DNA from: Amblyomma americanum
Taxonomy: Eukaryota; Arthropoda; Arachnida; Ixodida; Ixodidae
Length of the DNA: 64,000 nucleotides
Direction: 5' to 3'
NCBI RefSeq assembly: GCF_052857255.1
Contig: NC_135497.1
Coordinates: 551,676,113 to 551,740,112, forward strand
The notes under the pieces are model-generated. The model searched no databases and was not told where the DNA came from. It saw only the letters and a program-made list of their open reading frames with translations. Position numbers and translations under genes: made by a program. Numbering within the stretch: position 1 is the stretch's first letter; each line of letters opens with the position of its first letter. Of the stretch, positions 28,751 to 41,806 are shown one piece after another.

Positions 28751-28759
28751 CGGGGTAAA

Positions 28760-28786
28760 CCCCCCCCCCCCCCCCCCCCCCCCCCC
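28760..28786. repeat. Poly-C tract (27 C)
   Basis: Uninterrupted C run; length subject to sequencing error. Confidence 0.85.
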
Positions 28787-29759
28787 GCCTATTCACTGAA
28801 CAAACAAAAGCCCTGCGTCGAGGCTGGGAATCGCTACGACTCCGCCACGACGGCTTTTTTTCTTTATTGCATGGAAATAGTGCCGAAAATAAAAGTCCCC
28901 CTATTTGGATGCATGTGTGTGCCTCCCAGACTTTGATGTTTTGGGTAGAGTAGCGGTAGGGTGGCTTGGTGTTTTGTGGCGTAAGCGTGCTTAGACTTTT
29001 ATTTTCCGCCACGACGGCTCACGGTTTAACCGTGAATTAAGGCGTATGTGGTGAATGCGCGCCTTTTATATATTAACTCTTCCGAACCAGATGTCGCCGC
29101 GCTTTCGCTACGTACATCCTTGCCTAACAGAGCTAGGTCGTCAGCAATTATTTTGCTTCTTTGCAATCTCGTCTTCACCACACTTTATGGTTCTGTCGTA
29201 GCACTCCTGAAAACTGAAGTATAGCAAAGTATGCGGCAGCAGTAATACAATTAGTCAACTTTCATTTTTAATTGGTATTGAGATCTTATAAAGCAATTTT
29301 TTCTCAAGTGGCTGTTGCTCTAAAAAATTGCCAGTCTGCTAAATGAAGCTACCAGCGCCATAGTTTTGTAGGGTTGACTGATGGTGGGGATAAATAGCTG
29401 GTTTCAAGGGGCAGTTAATCGTTTCAATAGGGGTTGTCAAAAACATCTTATTTGAAATCGCTGAAACAGACTGAGATCCAAAAGACAAATATAAATCGCT
29501 CATTTTCCTGGGCCAGGAGCGCGATACGTAAATTTACCGGTGTTCAGTAAACCAATTTTATAAATTGAAAACACTCAATGATCTGACCTCTGCTATCGGT
29601 TTTCTCGCTGCCCGAAAAAAAGTGTATGCATTAAATATCTAAAACTACCATGTCTGGTTCCGGCTACTGTTCTAAAAGGTCTCTAATTCATGGTGCGTTA
29701 CTTTGAGGTGTGGTTCAAGATATATGGAACAAAGTGAAAAGGTTTTGTAAGCAACTACA

Positions 29760-30725
29760 GTAAGCAACTACAGTGGTTTTGTAAGCGACTACGGTGCCGA
29801 AGCCTGGTGTGAAGCACTGCGCCCACGCACCACCACGGCGAAGTTGCTTTTGCAGTGAAGGAGAATGTGTTTGTTGGAGTGTATCGCCTTCTTGCTTCTT
29901 CGGAAAACATGTTTTCAGTTGTTTTCAGCGTGATTATTTTTTTCTTTTGACCAGGATGAACACGTCCAGGAGTATGCGGCACGGCCTCCTTCACAGATTG
30001 CGCAGTGTGAGGCACAGTCACATTCATCGGAAGAGTGATCCTTCGAGGCACATTTCGCGCAAGGTTTGCGGCCACGGCAACTCTCCGAGCCGTGGCCGAA
30101 CCTCTGGCAATTGAAGCATCTGCGAGGGCTTGGTATATAATATGGTCTTACATTTATTTTCAGGCAGCCCACTTCAGTGGTTTCGGAAGTCGTGCTAGTG
30201 TTGAATGTCAGGATCATGTGTTTGATGTCTATTTTCTTGCTATACTTCCGGATATTCATCCGGTGCACATCTATCACATGTTGGCCAGTAAGTCCTTCAA
30301 GCATTTCTTTCTCGGAGAGGTGGACAAAATCGATTTCAGAGATGACGCCTCGGACAGTATTCAGACACCAGTGTGAAGTGACAGACAGGAATATCCGCTA
30401 TGCATACCATGTTTGCAAGATTTGTGTGCTGGACGCTTTCACGCAGCTCAAGAAGTAAGTCGCCGCTGGCCATTTTTGATACCTTGTAGCCAAGGCCCAA
30501 GTTATCCGTCAAGCACTTTGACACTAGGAATGAGGATATAACTTTGACTTGTTTTTCCGTTGCTTTTATCTGGATTACATTAAATTTGGCGAATGTTATC
30601 TTTCTCTCCTGTAACCTCTTCTGCATAGTTCTCCACTCTAATGAGAGAGCGATCATGTTTGAAAAAGTGGGAGCCACAAAAAGAATGAGGTTTTTTGGTC
30701 GTGGTGCCAGCCACCCACCACGAAC
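29760..30725 (-). pseudogene. LINE ORF1 (gag-like) with zinc knuckles
   Basis: Two overlapping minus-strand frames (30788-30336 and 30304-29915) read FNVIQIKATEKQVKVISSFL, then LLLELRESVQHTNLANM, GLTGQHVIDVHRMN, then the zinc region CFNCQRFGHGSESC, CAKCASKDHSSDEC and CAICEGG-RAAYSWTC, and a final ARRRYTPTNTFSF part. This is the RNA-binding ORF1 protein of I/Jockey-type LINEs. A frameshift near 30335 disables it. It has the same orientation as the RT fragments to its left. Confidence 0.8.
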
Positions 30726-30943
30726 GCGAATAGGCGAAAGGACAGACACTTGCAACCAAGTCCTGCCTGCGCCAGCTGTACACCCCATCTATTTCCCAGT
30801 ATGACGCAACTCAGGGTGGTTGATCACAGCAGGTTACTCTCGCCGCCAGGAAAAACTATGGGAGCACTTTGCCAAACTTAAGTGCGGGAAGGCGAAAGCC
30901 TTTGGCATTGCCGACCGCGATTCTAGCTTCGCAGGTTGCCATA

Positions 30944-31130
30944 CACTGTAAAAAATAAAACAAATTTTGAGGAGTTTTCATAAGTATAATTCGCGCCCTT
31001 GCACCCGGCCCAGAAAGGAGTCTTGGTGTTTTCATGCACCTTTCACTCGGGGTGTTTCGCAAAAGAACCAGACCAAAATGTAAAAAAAAAGTAATTAAAA
31101 GTGTTAGGGCGACTCGCACGCTATTACCGC
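30944..31130. mobile_element. Possible MITE with CACTGTAAAAAA end
   Basis: After a TA, CACTGTAAAAAA begins a noncoding segment containing CGCGCCCTTGCACCC. The pattern resembles the terminus CACTGCAAAAAA plus CACACCCTTGCACC at 41806 and 62548. The other end is not identified. Confidence 0.3.
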
Positions 31131-31385
31131 TGAGCCAATGGCGTTTTAGCGCTTCTTACATCCCTACACCCTTCAGGAAAAATGCATGCAATGGGTTCAT
31201 TTGTTCCCACTTTTATTGCTTTATTAAGTGTCTTTAAATTTACCATTACTATGCATACATAATGTAATATACCTATATTACTAGAGGTCTTCATAGCAGT
31301 AGACAGGCTGTGCGCCAAAAAACATTTTGTGAGTCGCAAATCACAATACTGTAGAAATGTGGAAAATTTCTATTCTCAGGACAAA

Positions 31386-31548
31386 GACATCTATATATAA
31401 TGCACAATAACCTTCAGCAATGACTTCCTTAGTGCCATCCAAATAACGACTGCACCATGCCTGCTTTAAGACATCTACAATGCACAATAAGCTTCAGCAA
31501 TGACTTCCTTAGTGCAATCCAAGGAACGACTGCACCATGCCTGCTTTA
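31386..31548. repeat. Two-copy tandem repeat, about 80-84 bp unit
   Basis: TGCACAATAA-CTTCAGCAATGACTTCCTTAGTGC and CGACTGCACCATGCCTGCTTTA recur at an interval of about 82 bp. The copies differ at a few positions and by a small indel near the start. Confidence 0.85.
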
Positions 31549-32559
31549 TTGCCGTTATGGTGCTGCAAAAATAAGATTCAGTTGCAGTTACACCTACCTC
31601 CTAATTTGCTCAGAGGAAACAATCAAAAATTCATTCCTGTGCATCCTTATAAACCGGCTTGAGAAAGGCTTGGACTGTGTCACTAACTCCCAGGAATAGC
31701 TTTTACGCAAGCATAAGGTAGCTTATGCTGAACATCCATAATCTTGACAGTATGGCAGTTGTAGAGTGAACCGCAGTGGTGATCTTGCTGAGTAGTCATC
31801 CTCCCCCGACGAACAAGTTCTCAGCCACCTCAGGATTTCCTTCGCAGAACGGCATGCATAGTGCGAGTCTGCATTTTACACAAAACAGTACAACATTTCT
31901 TATCAGTTTAAATTGCTCAAACATCCCTATAAAATGCCGACGTACTTCTCATTAATGATGTGTGATATTATCCATGCTAATGCTAACAGAGCAAATAAAA
32001 TCCGCCCATATGGCGGCAAGCGCCAGCTGTTATTCCCTTAACCATTCCAAGGAGGCCACTGTGGTTTCAAAGAAAATAGCTCTAAACGACATTACAAAAA
32101 CAATGTTTTGAGCAAGTAAGCTGCCCGTTAGGAAATGGAATGAAGGTCATCAGGAAATGCAGTTAATTCCGCATGAATTGCTACAAGCTAGTGCAAACCA
32201 CTGGCCTTGCTGGAGAGTGCACTGTAAAAGGCCTAAAACACCACGACAACAGACGAAAAAATAGTGCACTTCATAATGCTTTACAATCATACCAACGACA
32301 AGTCAGTTGTAACATTCACTGTGACATAATAAAATATAGTATGCGTGTCAAAGTCAGTGATACAACCCCTTCCATGACAGTGGTCAGCTTCAACGCCTCA
32401 CAAAGCATGCATTCATTATTATACCAAACATGTGACATCCTGATAGGCAGGCAACAGTGCCAAGTTAACATATCTTCCGTGTCTGCAGCCACTGAACTCA
32501 AAAGCCATTAAGAAATATTTGCACGCGGTAACTAAACTACTTCACAGAAAGCCTCCGGG
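31549..32559. other. No recognisable gene
   Basis: AT-rich sequence; the longest frame (112 codons at 32173) shows no family motif. Confidence 0.4.
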
Positions 32560-34890
32560 TCAGTGGGTGCATGATTCTTGGCAAAACCGCGCAGGGTTAC
32601 AGGACACCGACAAGATTACACATATACAGCACTGACTAACAACTGAGGAATTTATTGCTTTGCTCGCAATAAATAGAGGAAGCATCATCCAAAGTACCGA
32701 GAACTAAGGTCGTGGAATCATCATTTTGTAACATCTCGTGAATATTTACCCAGATATTATATATTCAGGGATTATATCCATGGCTGGATTATATATCCGG
32801 TCATTTCTTTTTTCATGAAGAATAGGAATGATGTGCTTACGCAGGTTGAGGAATTCGTATATATGATGTGCACATCATATATCTTGCGCATGAGCTATCA
32901 TTTTTATTTCCACAGAATTTCACAACGTCGAAAGCACGGAATGCATTCATTGTACAACACGTGTCTTGCTTGCTTGCTGCCACATCCTGCCTGTGTTGGC
33001 GAAATGCTCCATTAGACGAATGTTCACACGCCGGCCTTTTTTTCCAACATATGATGCTCTGCATGACAAAGGGATTTTGTAAACCATGTCACTGTCGCAT
33101 GCTGTGAAGTTTTCTTTTTGCTTCGTCTTATACCAGGTGGTCTTTGAAGCACCTTTGCTGGGTGCGTTGCATACTAAGTTCACAGCAGCCCACCCGACCA
33201 CTTTCTCTAGCGCATGGCTGACACCGTGCACATATGGCATGACAGCTAACTTCAATTCTTCTATCTGAAGCCTCGTTGGGGTTGATCGGCAAATTTCTTT
33301 CATTACCTTCAAGCCAAGGCTGCAGATGAGGTCATCTGGGAAACTAGCTTCACGCAAACGCGTAAGTTGGGCCTCGACATTTAACTGCTGACGGTCAATA
33401 TACAGTCTGTTTAGGGGATTTTTTCAGTTCGTCTGTAGCCACAGCATTTTTTCTCGATTGCGGAAGATAACACAAGCACATATGGGCCTCTCCGATGTAC
33501 AGTCATAGATCGAGAAACTGAAACTGTACTTTCACTGGCATTTCTTTGGTCAGCTCAAAGTTGGCAAAAAATTCGGAGGCCTCAAAAATGTCAACAATGT
33601 CCTTTTGTTGCCCTTAGTCAGCTTGTGGATTCCTAGGAAGTTGTACACGAATCAGAAGGTCATTATCATATTCATGCCACGAAAAGCTTCTATAATTGGC
33701 GATCTTGATAGACATGTCTGCAGAAAGTCACTGAAAATTGGTGCAATGCAGGAACTGGTGAATACTAATTACCACTGAATGTACAGACCATCATTAAACT
33801 TTACATAGGTAGAACGCAAATAGATTGTTGACAACTGCAGGAATCCATTCGCATTGGTTCTGGAATCGTACTGGTCACATGGAATCAACGCCTTCTCTTA
33901 CCATCTCAAACAAGGCGGTATGTCGCAGCGTGCAATGTAAATCATTGATTTCAATGGAGTAGACACTTCTGGACAGCAGTTCGAGAGGAATGCAGACATT
34001 CCTGGCTTCTTTTCTAGAAAAAGGTCTTCCACGGTGAGCAAGGAGAGCAATTCTTGTAGATACGACCTTAAGGGTAGCTCCTACGATCCTTGTTCAGAAA
34101 CAATTACACCAAAAGTCCAGTTATCCTTGTGTATTTCTGCTGTAAAGAAGGAATAGGCCCACACACTTCTTCACAGCCAGCCCTAGTTTGGTCAATTTAT
34201 AGGATTCACACAAATGTTTGGGCTTCGTTCTTCAATGTTTGGCACTTGACCTTCTGTTGCAGCTAGTAGAATTTCTTTGCAATGGCTTAATTTGTTTTCG
34301 CAGAAAGTAGCTGAAATTAGTAAGCAACACGCCCAGCAAAGGTGCTTCAAAGACAGCCCCGTGTAAGACGAAGCAAAGAGACAAATTTCCAGTATGCGAC
34401 AGTGGCTTAGTGTACAAGATACCTCTATTATGAGGAGTGTCACATGTTGGGAAATAAGGTCGCTTGATCAACATACATCAAATGGAACATGTCAGCAACA
34501 CAGACAGGACAAGGCAGCATGGAAGCAAGACGCTTGTCGGATTATGAGTGCATTCCACAATTTCGAGAATTTAAAATTCGGAGGAAATATAACCGATAGC
34601 TCATGCGCGAGGTATACCAGACGTACATCATATATAAGAATTGTTCAACCTGAGTAAGCACATCATCAGTAATTTATATGAAAAAAGAAATTGACTATCT
34701 GGATCAATAATCACAACAGATGTGACAAAACGACGATTCCATGACTATCCTCCTCTGCATTTTTGATGGTTCCTCTATTTATTTTGAGCAAAGCAATAAA
34801 TTACCCAGTTGTTGGTCAGTGTAGTATCTGCGTCATGCCTGTGTCCTGTTAACCAGCATGCTGTTTTGCCAAGACTAAAATATTGTCGCA
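32560..34890 (-). mobile_element. Older Penelope-like element with inverted ends
   Basis: The left arm (about 32575-33290, minus coding) and right arm (about 34255-34880, opposite orientation) share long inverted segments: TTGGCAAAAC with GTTTTGCCAAG, AATTTATTGCTTTGCTC with GAGCAAAGCAATAAATT, and ATAGCTCATGCGC. The centre (33370-34190), read on the minus strand, has worn RT motifs (HEYDNDLLI for the catalytic box, then a VQFQFLDL segment). Divergence between arms and many stops make it older than the 24578 copy. No target duplication was found. Confidence 0.75.
32947..33357 (-). pseudogene. PLE GIY-YIG endonuclease remnant
   Basis: The frame retains LAVMPYVHGVSHALEKVVGWAAVNLVCNAPSK, as in the PLE frame at 26971 (VIPYVHKVSHNLKKV), then MVYKIPLSCRASYVGKKGRRVNIRLMEH, a worn GIY-YIG core. 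The cysteine cluster is lost. A second, inverted remnant lies in the arm at 34255-34640. Confidence 0.75.
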
Positions 34891-37159
34891 CACTCTTAAG
34901 AGATGAAGTCTAGATATGGAAAACAACCACAAGGGGTTCCAAGCTGATGTTTCATTTCTGCAGCAACTCTTGAAATAATACATGCTTATGAACGTGTGCA
35001 TTTGGAGATCACAAACGCTAGCTGTGGCACCGCAATGTTCACAACAAACAAGTCAGGCAAATTTTTTACTCTAAGAGTTCTGGTTCTCTTTCTTTAAGGC
35101 ATACATGCACCACGTAGTGAAGAAAAGTACAAACTAGATAAATAGAAAGAATAATTTTGCAAACATCACTGCTGTAAAATGGTGTTAACAAATGGCCACA
35201 TTAATCCTTAGGACAGACCTGGATTTCATCTGTTGTTACATATGAAACATGAAAATACCAAGCAGCCAGATGAATGAATAAAATTTTCTCGACAATTTAG
35301 CAAAGGTGCACACAGTGATACCGCTCCACTGGTCCAGTTGAGTATACTGTTCAGGAGCAGCAGTATTCATATGGGGCGAATGCCTGCACCAAAAATTAGC
35401 TACAAAGCACTACATATTTTCACACAAGAGGAAAATTAAATGGAACGGTGGAACCATTACAATTATGCAAGGAGAAAAACTTGCATTCTGCCTACACTTC
35501 AATATTAATAGAGCTACAAAAATATCGTAAAAGCTTCTTCAAACCAGCACACAGTTGGCATTCAAATGTCATTGGGTCATTCCACGCCAACTGATCCAGA
35601 CTTAGTACTCAACTAATCAGCCATCTTCAATTTATTATAAAAAGATAATGCCTTATTGCATTAATATGACAAACATTAGCCAAGCTTCAAGTTGGCAGAA
35701 TAATATTTCTTGTGTCGTGGCCACCATCTCACATTTCGAAGTCGTAGCCAAACCTAGCGTTGAGAAAGAATTGCAAAAAAAAAACACTTACGCTTGACTA
35801 TTAAACTTTTCTTTACATAATTAAAACATATTGAGCGTCCATATGCAGTAAATTGAAGTTATTTTGTTTTAAACAAAACATGGAAGAGGTACAAAATATT
35901 AAAATTTAAAGTCATATATCAAATTTTATGTGCTCACCGCAGTTATTCCAACTACTTTTCTAAACTGTCCAGAAGGTAAAGAAGGCGATAAAAATGTTTC
36001 AGAGAGCAAAAAGCATAAGGCATGTCAGCAAAAGAATTTTAAATTTCAGAAAATTTGCTTTTTGAGACATTTAGGAGAGTCTGTTCCATAATGAGGTGAT
36101 CTTAATAATATTATGAGAGATAGGAATTTGCACAATGCCATATCATGGCATTTATTTCTAGAAGTTTAATCGGGGCATTTTTGTTTTAAGTCAGAAAACA
36201 ATTTTGCAAGTTCAGTTCCTGCGTTCATCATCTGACATTTCTCCGTGCCTTCTCACTACAACACATTTTGCTGGCGGCTGCAAATATACATAAAACCAGC
36301 ACTCCACTGCTCGAATACAATGGTGTGCTGGGCTTCAATGCCGCCAGGTTCGGCACTACAGAAACTTGCTGGAGGGTACATTTACAAAAAGTAAAAATGA
36401 AGTGGCCAGTTGGCAGAACTGCTATTGTTCTTCAACACAAACAGTACTGAGCCGGGAAGCACATTTTGCGATCTGATCAATCAGAGCTATAAACGTCTAC
36501 TACCATGAAAATGATTTCAATTTTTCAGTGGAATGAATTTTTCAACGCGTCACATGCGCAGAGTGCTTGTGTCTGGATTGGAGGAACTGTGAGGTCCTTA
36601 GCAGCAAAAGAAAGTATTCACAGGCCATACAAAGGTCAAATACTGGCCCCCTATAAGCTCTTTACATGGGTGAACAAAACTATCAAGTGTGTTGTAGCCC
36701 TCTGGGTGCTCCAACAAATGATTGAAGAAAACGAAGGTGAACTCACTAGGCGGTTTTCAAGAGGACTACCATTAAGAGGAATACGCAAGTTCCAGCATAT
36801 CGAGCCTTTATCTCTCTCTCAATAGTGCATGCTGGACTTACATCAAGCTCGAGTTGAAATCGAAAAAATGTAAATGAACACGCCACCAGACCATTCAAAC
36901 CCCAAATATGAAGAGCATCCACCTGGAGCACAATGCAGCGAACAAAGCTGGGATTGAAGGCAGGGAAACAAATAGCAAATTTATTTCTTGCTTAAAACAA
37001 AAATTGTTCCAATTAAACAATTAGAAATAAACCCCACTGCCATTAGAAAACAAATGAAGCTCACGTCACCTTACAACCGATGGATGACTGTGCCTCAAAA
37101 ATAGAACTTTTTTGCTGATATGCCTTATTTTTTTCATCTCAGAAAATTTTATCAACTTC
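34891..37159. other. No recognisable gene
   Basis: AT-rich sequence with frames up to 106 codons, none showing a known domain. Confidence 0.4.
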
Positions 37160-37262
37160 TTAGCCTTTTGCTGTTGTTGTGTTGAGTTTTATGACGCATA
37201 GGCAACTGAGGCCATCATGCGCCTAGCACAAGGTATTGAAAATGTTTATTGTTGAATAATAT
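37160..37262 (-). mobile_element. LINE 3'-end fragment (I-clade type)
   Basis: TTGTTGTGTTGAGTTTTATG, CATAGGCAACTGAGG and CCATCATGCGCC match the minus-strand LINE 3' end at 21925-21980 in the same order. Only about 100 bp remain, as for a strongly 5'-truncated copy. Confidence 0.65.
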
Positions 37263-38000
37263 AGAAATCTAAAAAAAAACATCCATATATATGGCACTTA
37301 TTCGTTTAATGGTGGGTTTCAAAAAACTACGTTCAACAACAAACAAATCCGTTTGCAATAATCCTCTGCTGACTACAAACTTGCAAGTATGTACAAATAA
37401 ATGAGGGCATGGTTAGGCTATGTACCCTGTTTCATGACGCCACTTTATGAAGCAAAGAACGGAAAGTGGGCCAATAGAGAACCTAACATACAACATAAAA
37501 AGAAGCTTGCTGAAAAACTTAAACGCACCTTTGCTTCCACACTGCTCATGAATATTTCCCTTGGCAACAAGGTGAAAGCTGTGGGCTCCCAAGTGGGTGT
37601 TTCTCCTGCACACATTCATTTAATACCATCATAATTACAGACCGCCACAATTTATTAATTAGGTAACTTTGGCCAAAAAATAACTTTTAAGAACGTGAAA
37701 AAGCAATCTAAATATAACTAGCATGAACAGCACAGAATTCTTTATTATGGGTGCCGTTCTAACAACAAAAACCAAAATAGATGGCAGCGTCAAAAATTGC
37801 AAAGCTGCCTTATGCACAAACGACCGGCAGTCAGCGCCTGTGGAGCAGACAAATTTAAAAGTTTATCTCAGACGTCACGCTTAGGCAATGCATTTTACGC
37901 AGAGATACGGTGCAGTCCCTACGCACAGCTGCAAAAATTACCACGCACGAATGAACCGTAGGGCAAGGAATTTGGCGAAGTAGCGTTAAACGGATTTAAA
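37263..38000. other. No recognisable gene
   Basis: AT-rich sequence without a conserved frame or repeat boundary. Confidence 0.4.
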
Positions 38001-38930
38001 TTTGACAGAACACACATAGTAGAAGTTGAGTTTCCCCTTCCGGTGGCGATGAGAGGAAACTACTTGATGATGAAATCGGGGTTTCTTGATGACCCGGTGG
38101 TTCTACTCGCAAACATTCACATTACTCAAGGAAAGGAGAAGGTTAACTATTTATTTAGAACATAGGTAAAAAAACGAGAAGAAACAAAGCAAGGAGAAAA
38201 CTATTTACATGACTAAATCGTGGATCAGACGAATTCAGCCCCCGCTCAACCCAGAGCGCTTGGTTTTAAACCCTCTTTCTCCGCCCTTAGCGGGGACAGC
38301 AACCAATAAGATAAAAAAACGACCCATCTCGCCAATCAGTGGTTAGGGAAAGGAAAACAAGGTCCGCCCACTGATCAGAGATTGGGGAAAAAGTACTGAA
38401 TAAACATTTGGGAAAGGAGAGGTTGCAATCAAATAGACAAACAACACAAATGCGACTTCCGTTCCCCACGCCACCCACGGCACCACAGACGCTAGAAACA
38501 TGTGCCGACGAGGCGATGACTCAGGTTGTTGACAGCAACAAAGAGAAGACAGTCGTTAAGGGAAGTAGACAGTCGTTACAGGAATAGTGGGTTTCCGGTC
38601 ACTCGGCTAATACTCAGCCGTATCTCGTGCGCCCCCGAAACCTCGTCAACCCCTTAACAACCACATGTCGTCAGCTGTACTTGGTTCGCGTTTTTCCCGG
38701 CGGGTCATCCCCGTGACGGCGCGGCGTAAATGAGGACGTCCGCTGCACAAAGGGGAGGCAGGGGCGGGACGGGCCCCTTTGTTGGGGACTTCCGACCCTG
38801 CTGGAGCGGCCTTCCTTGCGAACACAAGACCAACGAGTTCGCGGAATGGTCAGCGAACTCCACAGTAGAGCTCTTAAGCAGCATGCGGCAGTACTAAGCA
38901 ACATTCGTTTCGTCAAAACAAAATCAGCTA
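38001..38930 (-). mobile_element. Possible solo LTR or LTR remnant
   Basis: CTATTTATTTAGAAC and AACTATTTACATGAC followed by a CG-rich zone recall the TATTTACATTATGTAC region of the gypsy LTRs at 45839 and 50997. The composition changes sharply from AT-rich to GC-rich across it. Exact ends and target duplication could not be fixed, so the assignment is weak. Confidence 0.25.
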
Positions 38931-40376
38931 TGTGCTAAATGATTCTCGGCAAACTCTGTTCAGCGCTTGCTACTATCCCTAGGATACAAGAAAAGAGCGA
39001 CCTGACGCACTGCAGATCCTGCAGACGCACTGCAGACCTGACAGGCCCTGAGACCGCTCTTCCATAAAATATCCTTTGTAAGATGGGAACCAGCATGCAT
39101 GAAGAAATAGGGCTGCTTACCATTCGAGGCAGGTTCGTGGTAGTGCTGATGAGCTCTACGTCTCCAAATCACTGCAACGCTCGTCTTTTTCATTAACGCC
39201 GACTTCAGGACAACAGTTGCTACCTTGCAAATACATTCTGGCTTATCAACACGCGCACATAATAACTTCGCCCGTGCTTTCTGACTTCAAATTTTTACAA
39301 TGTGAGGAAGCGCCGCCCTTTCTGCCATCTAGAACAAAGAAACGCATTCGGCAGAGCGGCTGCTTCTGTCCTTATAAGTCATATACGGCACTTGGACAGC
39401 AGTGAACGAACATACGCACTTTTCCAGTTATATATGCACACTGAAAACACTACAGTTCACTATGGTACCTCGAAAAACGCGGTCGAAAACACGTTCTCGT
39501 GAACCGCTGAAGCGCGCAAAACACGACGCCATGACGAGCAGGATGGAAAAAAAGAGTCAACAAAGGCCCGATGATACCGGTGGCCGCCTGACGGCAGAAA
39601 TTCAGTTTCGCTTTCAGTTTTCACTTGCAGAGTGTACGGGAACTGGAATGCATTTGCACCATCGGAGCAGCATACACAGCGATTGCTAACAGTTGCCACA
39701 CATGGAAAATAAGAAGCGATTAAACATGATACATTTCTTCGGATTGAAAAGTTAAAATGTATTGGCCCCCTTTTCGATTTTTATTATTTTCACTCCAGCT
39801 GCTGCATTTCGATGGTGGCAAAATATATTAAAAAAATTGTAGCCTATGTCGTCGTCGAAAGGGGAGGAGAGCATGAAATGTATGGCAGGCAAAGCATAGC
39901 ACATTCTAGTTCGGCTCCCTCCCAAACAGATATCCCGGAATGCTCCCGAAGAAGTCAGGACGTTGCGTTCGGGTAGGGTTACTTCACTAGGTCGACGTAT
40001 TCGGTGGCAGTGTTGTTGACACGGAACAGGAGAAGTGCGGTCGTACGGCAGCGTTCGTGCGAACACGCGTAACATGGATCTGTGGCATGGACCCAATGGC
40101 CGTTTTACGTATTCTTTCTTGGATGCGTCTTGTCTGTTTGCTGTTTACCGCAAGCTGGGGCGCAGGCGCCTTCTCAGCCTCCCGTCTGCACGCGCGTCGT
40201 CCTGGCGCCGCGGCTTTCCAGCAGAGAGACCGCTCTGCTTACGCGCTGCGCTTGTAACCCGAACATTCTTCTAAGGACCCGTGCAGGGACGGTGGCAGGG
40301 CATTCGTGGTGAGGTGGTTCACAGAGGGGGGAGAGGGGCTTGAGGGTGCCGTGTTATATGTTGGATAGGCATAATG
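38931..40376. other. No recognisable gene
   Basis: Mixed sequence with a short tandem (GACGCACTGCAGA-type units at 39003-39040). Overlapping frames at 40035-40312 show no family motif. Confidence 0.4.
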
Positions 40377-41806
40377 CCACTAGGTCTGCAGCATTGGTCT
40401 TCATAACATTAAATGAATCAACAAAACGCAGCGGTGATTGAAAGCAACACATACCGAAGAGAGGGCGGAATGCGGACTGCAGGGTCGGATCGAGCGCGCC
40501 GGTTCCGAATTTAGCGGGAGGACGGAAATGTTCGCTTCACTTCTAGCAGTGCTAACTCATGTTCTCTGTCCGGTGCGCTGGGGTGCATAGACGATGTTCG
40601 TGAGATTGCCCAGGACGGGAGCTGAAAGCAATAAATGCCTAAAACGCCCGTGCGTTGTGCAATGCAAGTGCACGTTAAATAACCGCGGATTGCCGAAAAT
40701 AGTACGGAGCTTTCAATTACAGCGGCTCCGATAGTCGAGGTTTAGCTTTCGGACATGAAACGCCGCACACCACAACATTTAATTTTATGCGTTGAAAAGG
40801 CACCTCCAGCTACTCGTTCAGTCTTAAGGAGCTGCGTTCGTCAAGCCCAAATAAAATTTTTGTTTTCCCCACTTTGATCTTACAGTTTCTTAAGCTCTTC
40901 TGGGGACCTAATTAACTTCAGGTCTCCACAGCTGCCTTTCTTTCAGTTGACACAGCGGTTTTTCAAGAAATAGCGAAGTTTGGTCCTGTTTCTCGTGCGT
41001 GATTTGGTGAGTAAATCAGAATGATTTGACGCAGACAGTACTCCGATTGAAACATATTGTCGCAAGACGTCAACGTAATGATTTCTCTATTCACTACGAT
41101 ACAGTCGTAACTGCTTTTCCTCCATATGGATTTTGCACAGGAGCACTTTATTATAAAAAAAACCAAATGAACCCCCCATGCAAGCAATAGGCATTATTCG
41201 CACAATTTTATTGGTATTTGTAATAAGACCAATCTCATTTTTTTAGGCTGCAAGTGAACCAAATTTTTCTTCCTGCTGCTTGTATGTTCTCGGCTGGAGA
41301 AAGATTTAAACCATGCCTGTAAGTGAAATCCTAACGAGCGCGTACTATCGACACCATCAGCGCGTTTGTACTGCTTTCATACTTAGTTAAGTTTCATCTC
41401 CCGTGAAATGTTGCCTTAAGAATCGCGTCGATGCATTAGTAAAACGTGGATAAAATGCAGAACATGCATGTTACTGCTTCACATATGCATGTGATGTTGT
41501 CACAGTAGCTATTCCATAAAGCACACGAAGTAGGGCTATATTTTGTTTTTGTTCCTTCATTTTTCCTCCTCATTTATTTGGACAAGCAGCACTGCGGTGA
41601 AGCCAGCTTTACGTTTCTGAAAGGAACACCCTTGCACCTCGACGGCACTACCAGGAGTATTAGGGACACATGCACCCGCTCATGGAAACTTCTAACATCC
41701 TTGGGTGCAGGATGAGAGCATGTGCAATAGAAACTCCTAATTTGTAAGGTGCAAGGGTGTGCATAGAATTATGCTCCTTTTAAAGGTGTGAAATTTTTTT
41801 GCAGTG
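40377..41806 (+). repeat. 1.43-kb inverted repeat, copy 1
   Basis: It is the reverse-complement partner of 62548-64000. Landmarks in both include CCACTAGGTCTGCAGC, CACATACCGAAGAGAGGGC, CGCCCGTGCGTTGTGCAATG and GTGCAGGATG-type segments. The right end is TTTTTTTGCAGTG followed by TA. The boundary at a TA and the noncoding content suggest a large non-autonomous DNA transposon. It contains a SINE-body-like stretch at about 40645-40785. Confidence 0.8.
40645..40785 (+). mobile_element. SINE-body remnant within the inverted repeat
   Basis: CCCGTGCGTTGTGCAATGCA, then AGTGCACGTTAAATAACC, ATTGCCGAAAATAG and a GGACATGAAACGCCGCAC-type end match the body and tail of the SINE at 44200-44368. The tRNA-like head is missing. 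Confidence 0.5.

Larger units (their letters stand above)
28216..29759. other. No recognised coding domain; E-box palindrome cluster and poly-C
   Basis: An I-clade LINE endonuclease would be expected between ORF1 and the RT, but I find no such motif. The stretch contains the CACGTG cluster (28660-28750), a poly-C run and AT-rich sequence. It may be decayed LINE sequence or another insertion. A short tandem GTAAGCAACTACAGT occurs twice at about 29749-29775. Confidence 0.4.
21925..30930 (-). mobile_element. I-clade-like LINE, interrupted by a PLE
   Basis: Reading leftwards: a likely 5' region (30725-30930), ORF1 with zinc knuckles (about 30725-29760), a 1.5-kb stretch without recognised domain, RT N-terminal part (28215-27890), the PLE insertion (27889-24578), RT middle (24577-24050), RNase H and C-terminal zinc region (about 23330-22371), and a 3' end (21925-22370). 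That 3' end shares AGGCCATCATGCGCC and TTGTTGTGTTG with 37171-37260. The RT continues across the PLE when one 13-bp duplication is removed. Whether ORF1 and the RT belong to one insertion is inferred from matching orientation and order. Confidence 0.65.
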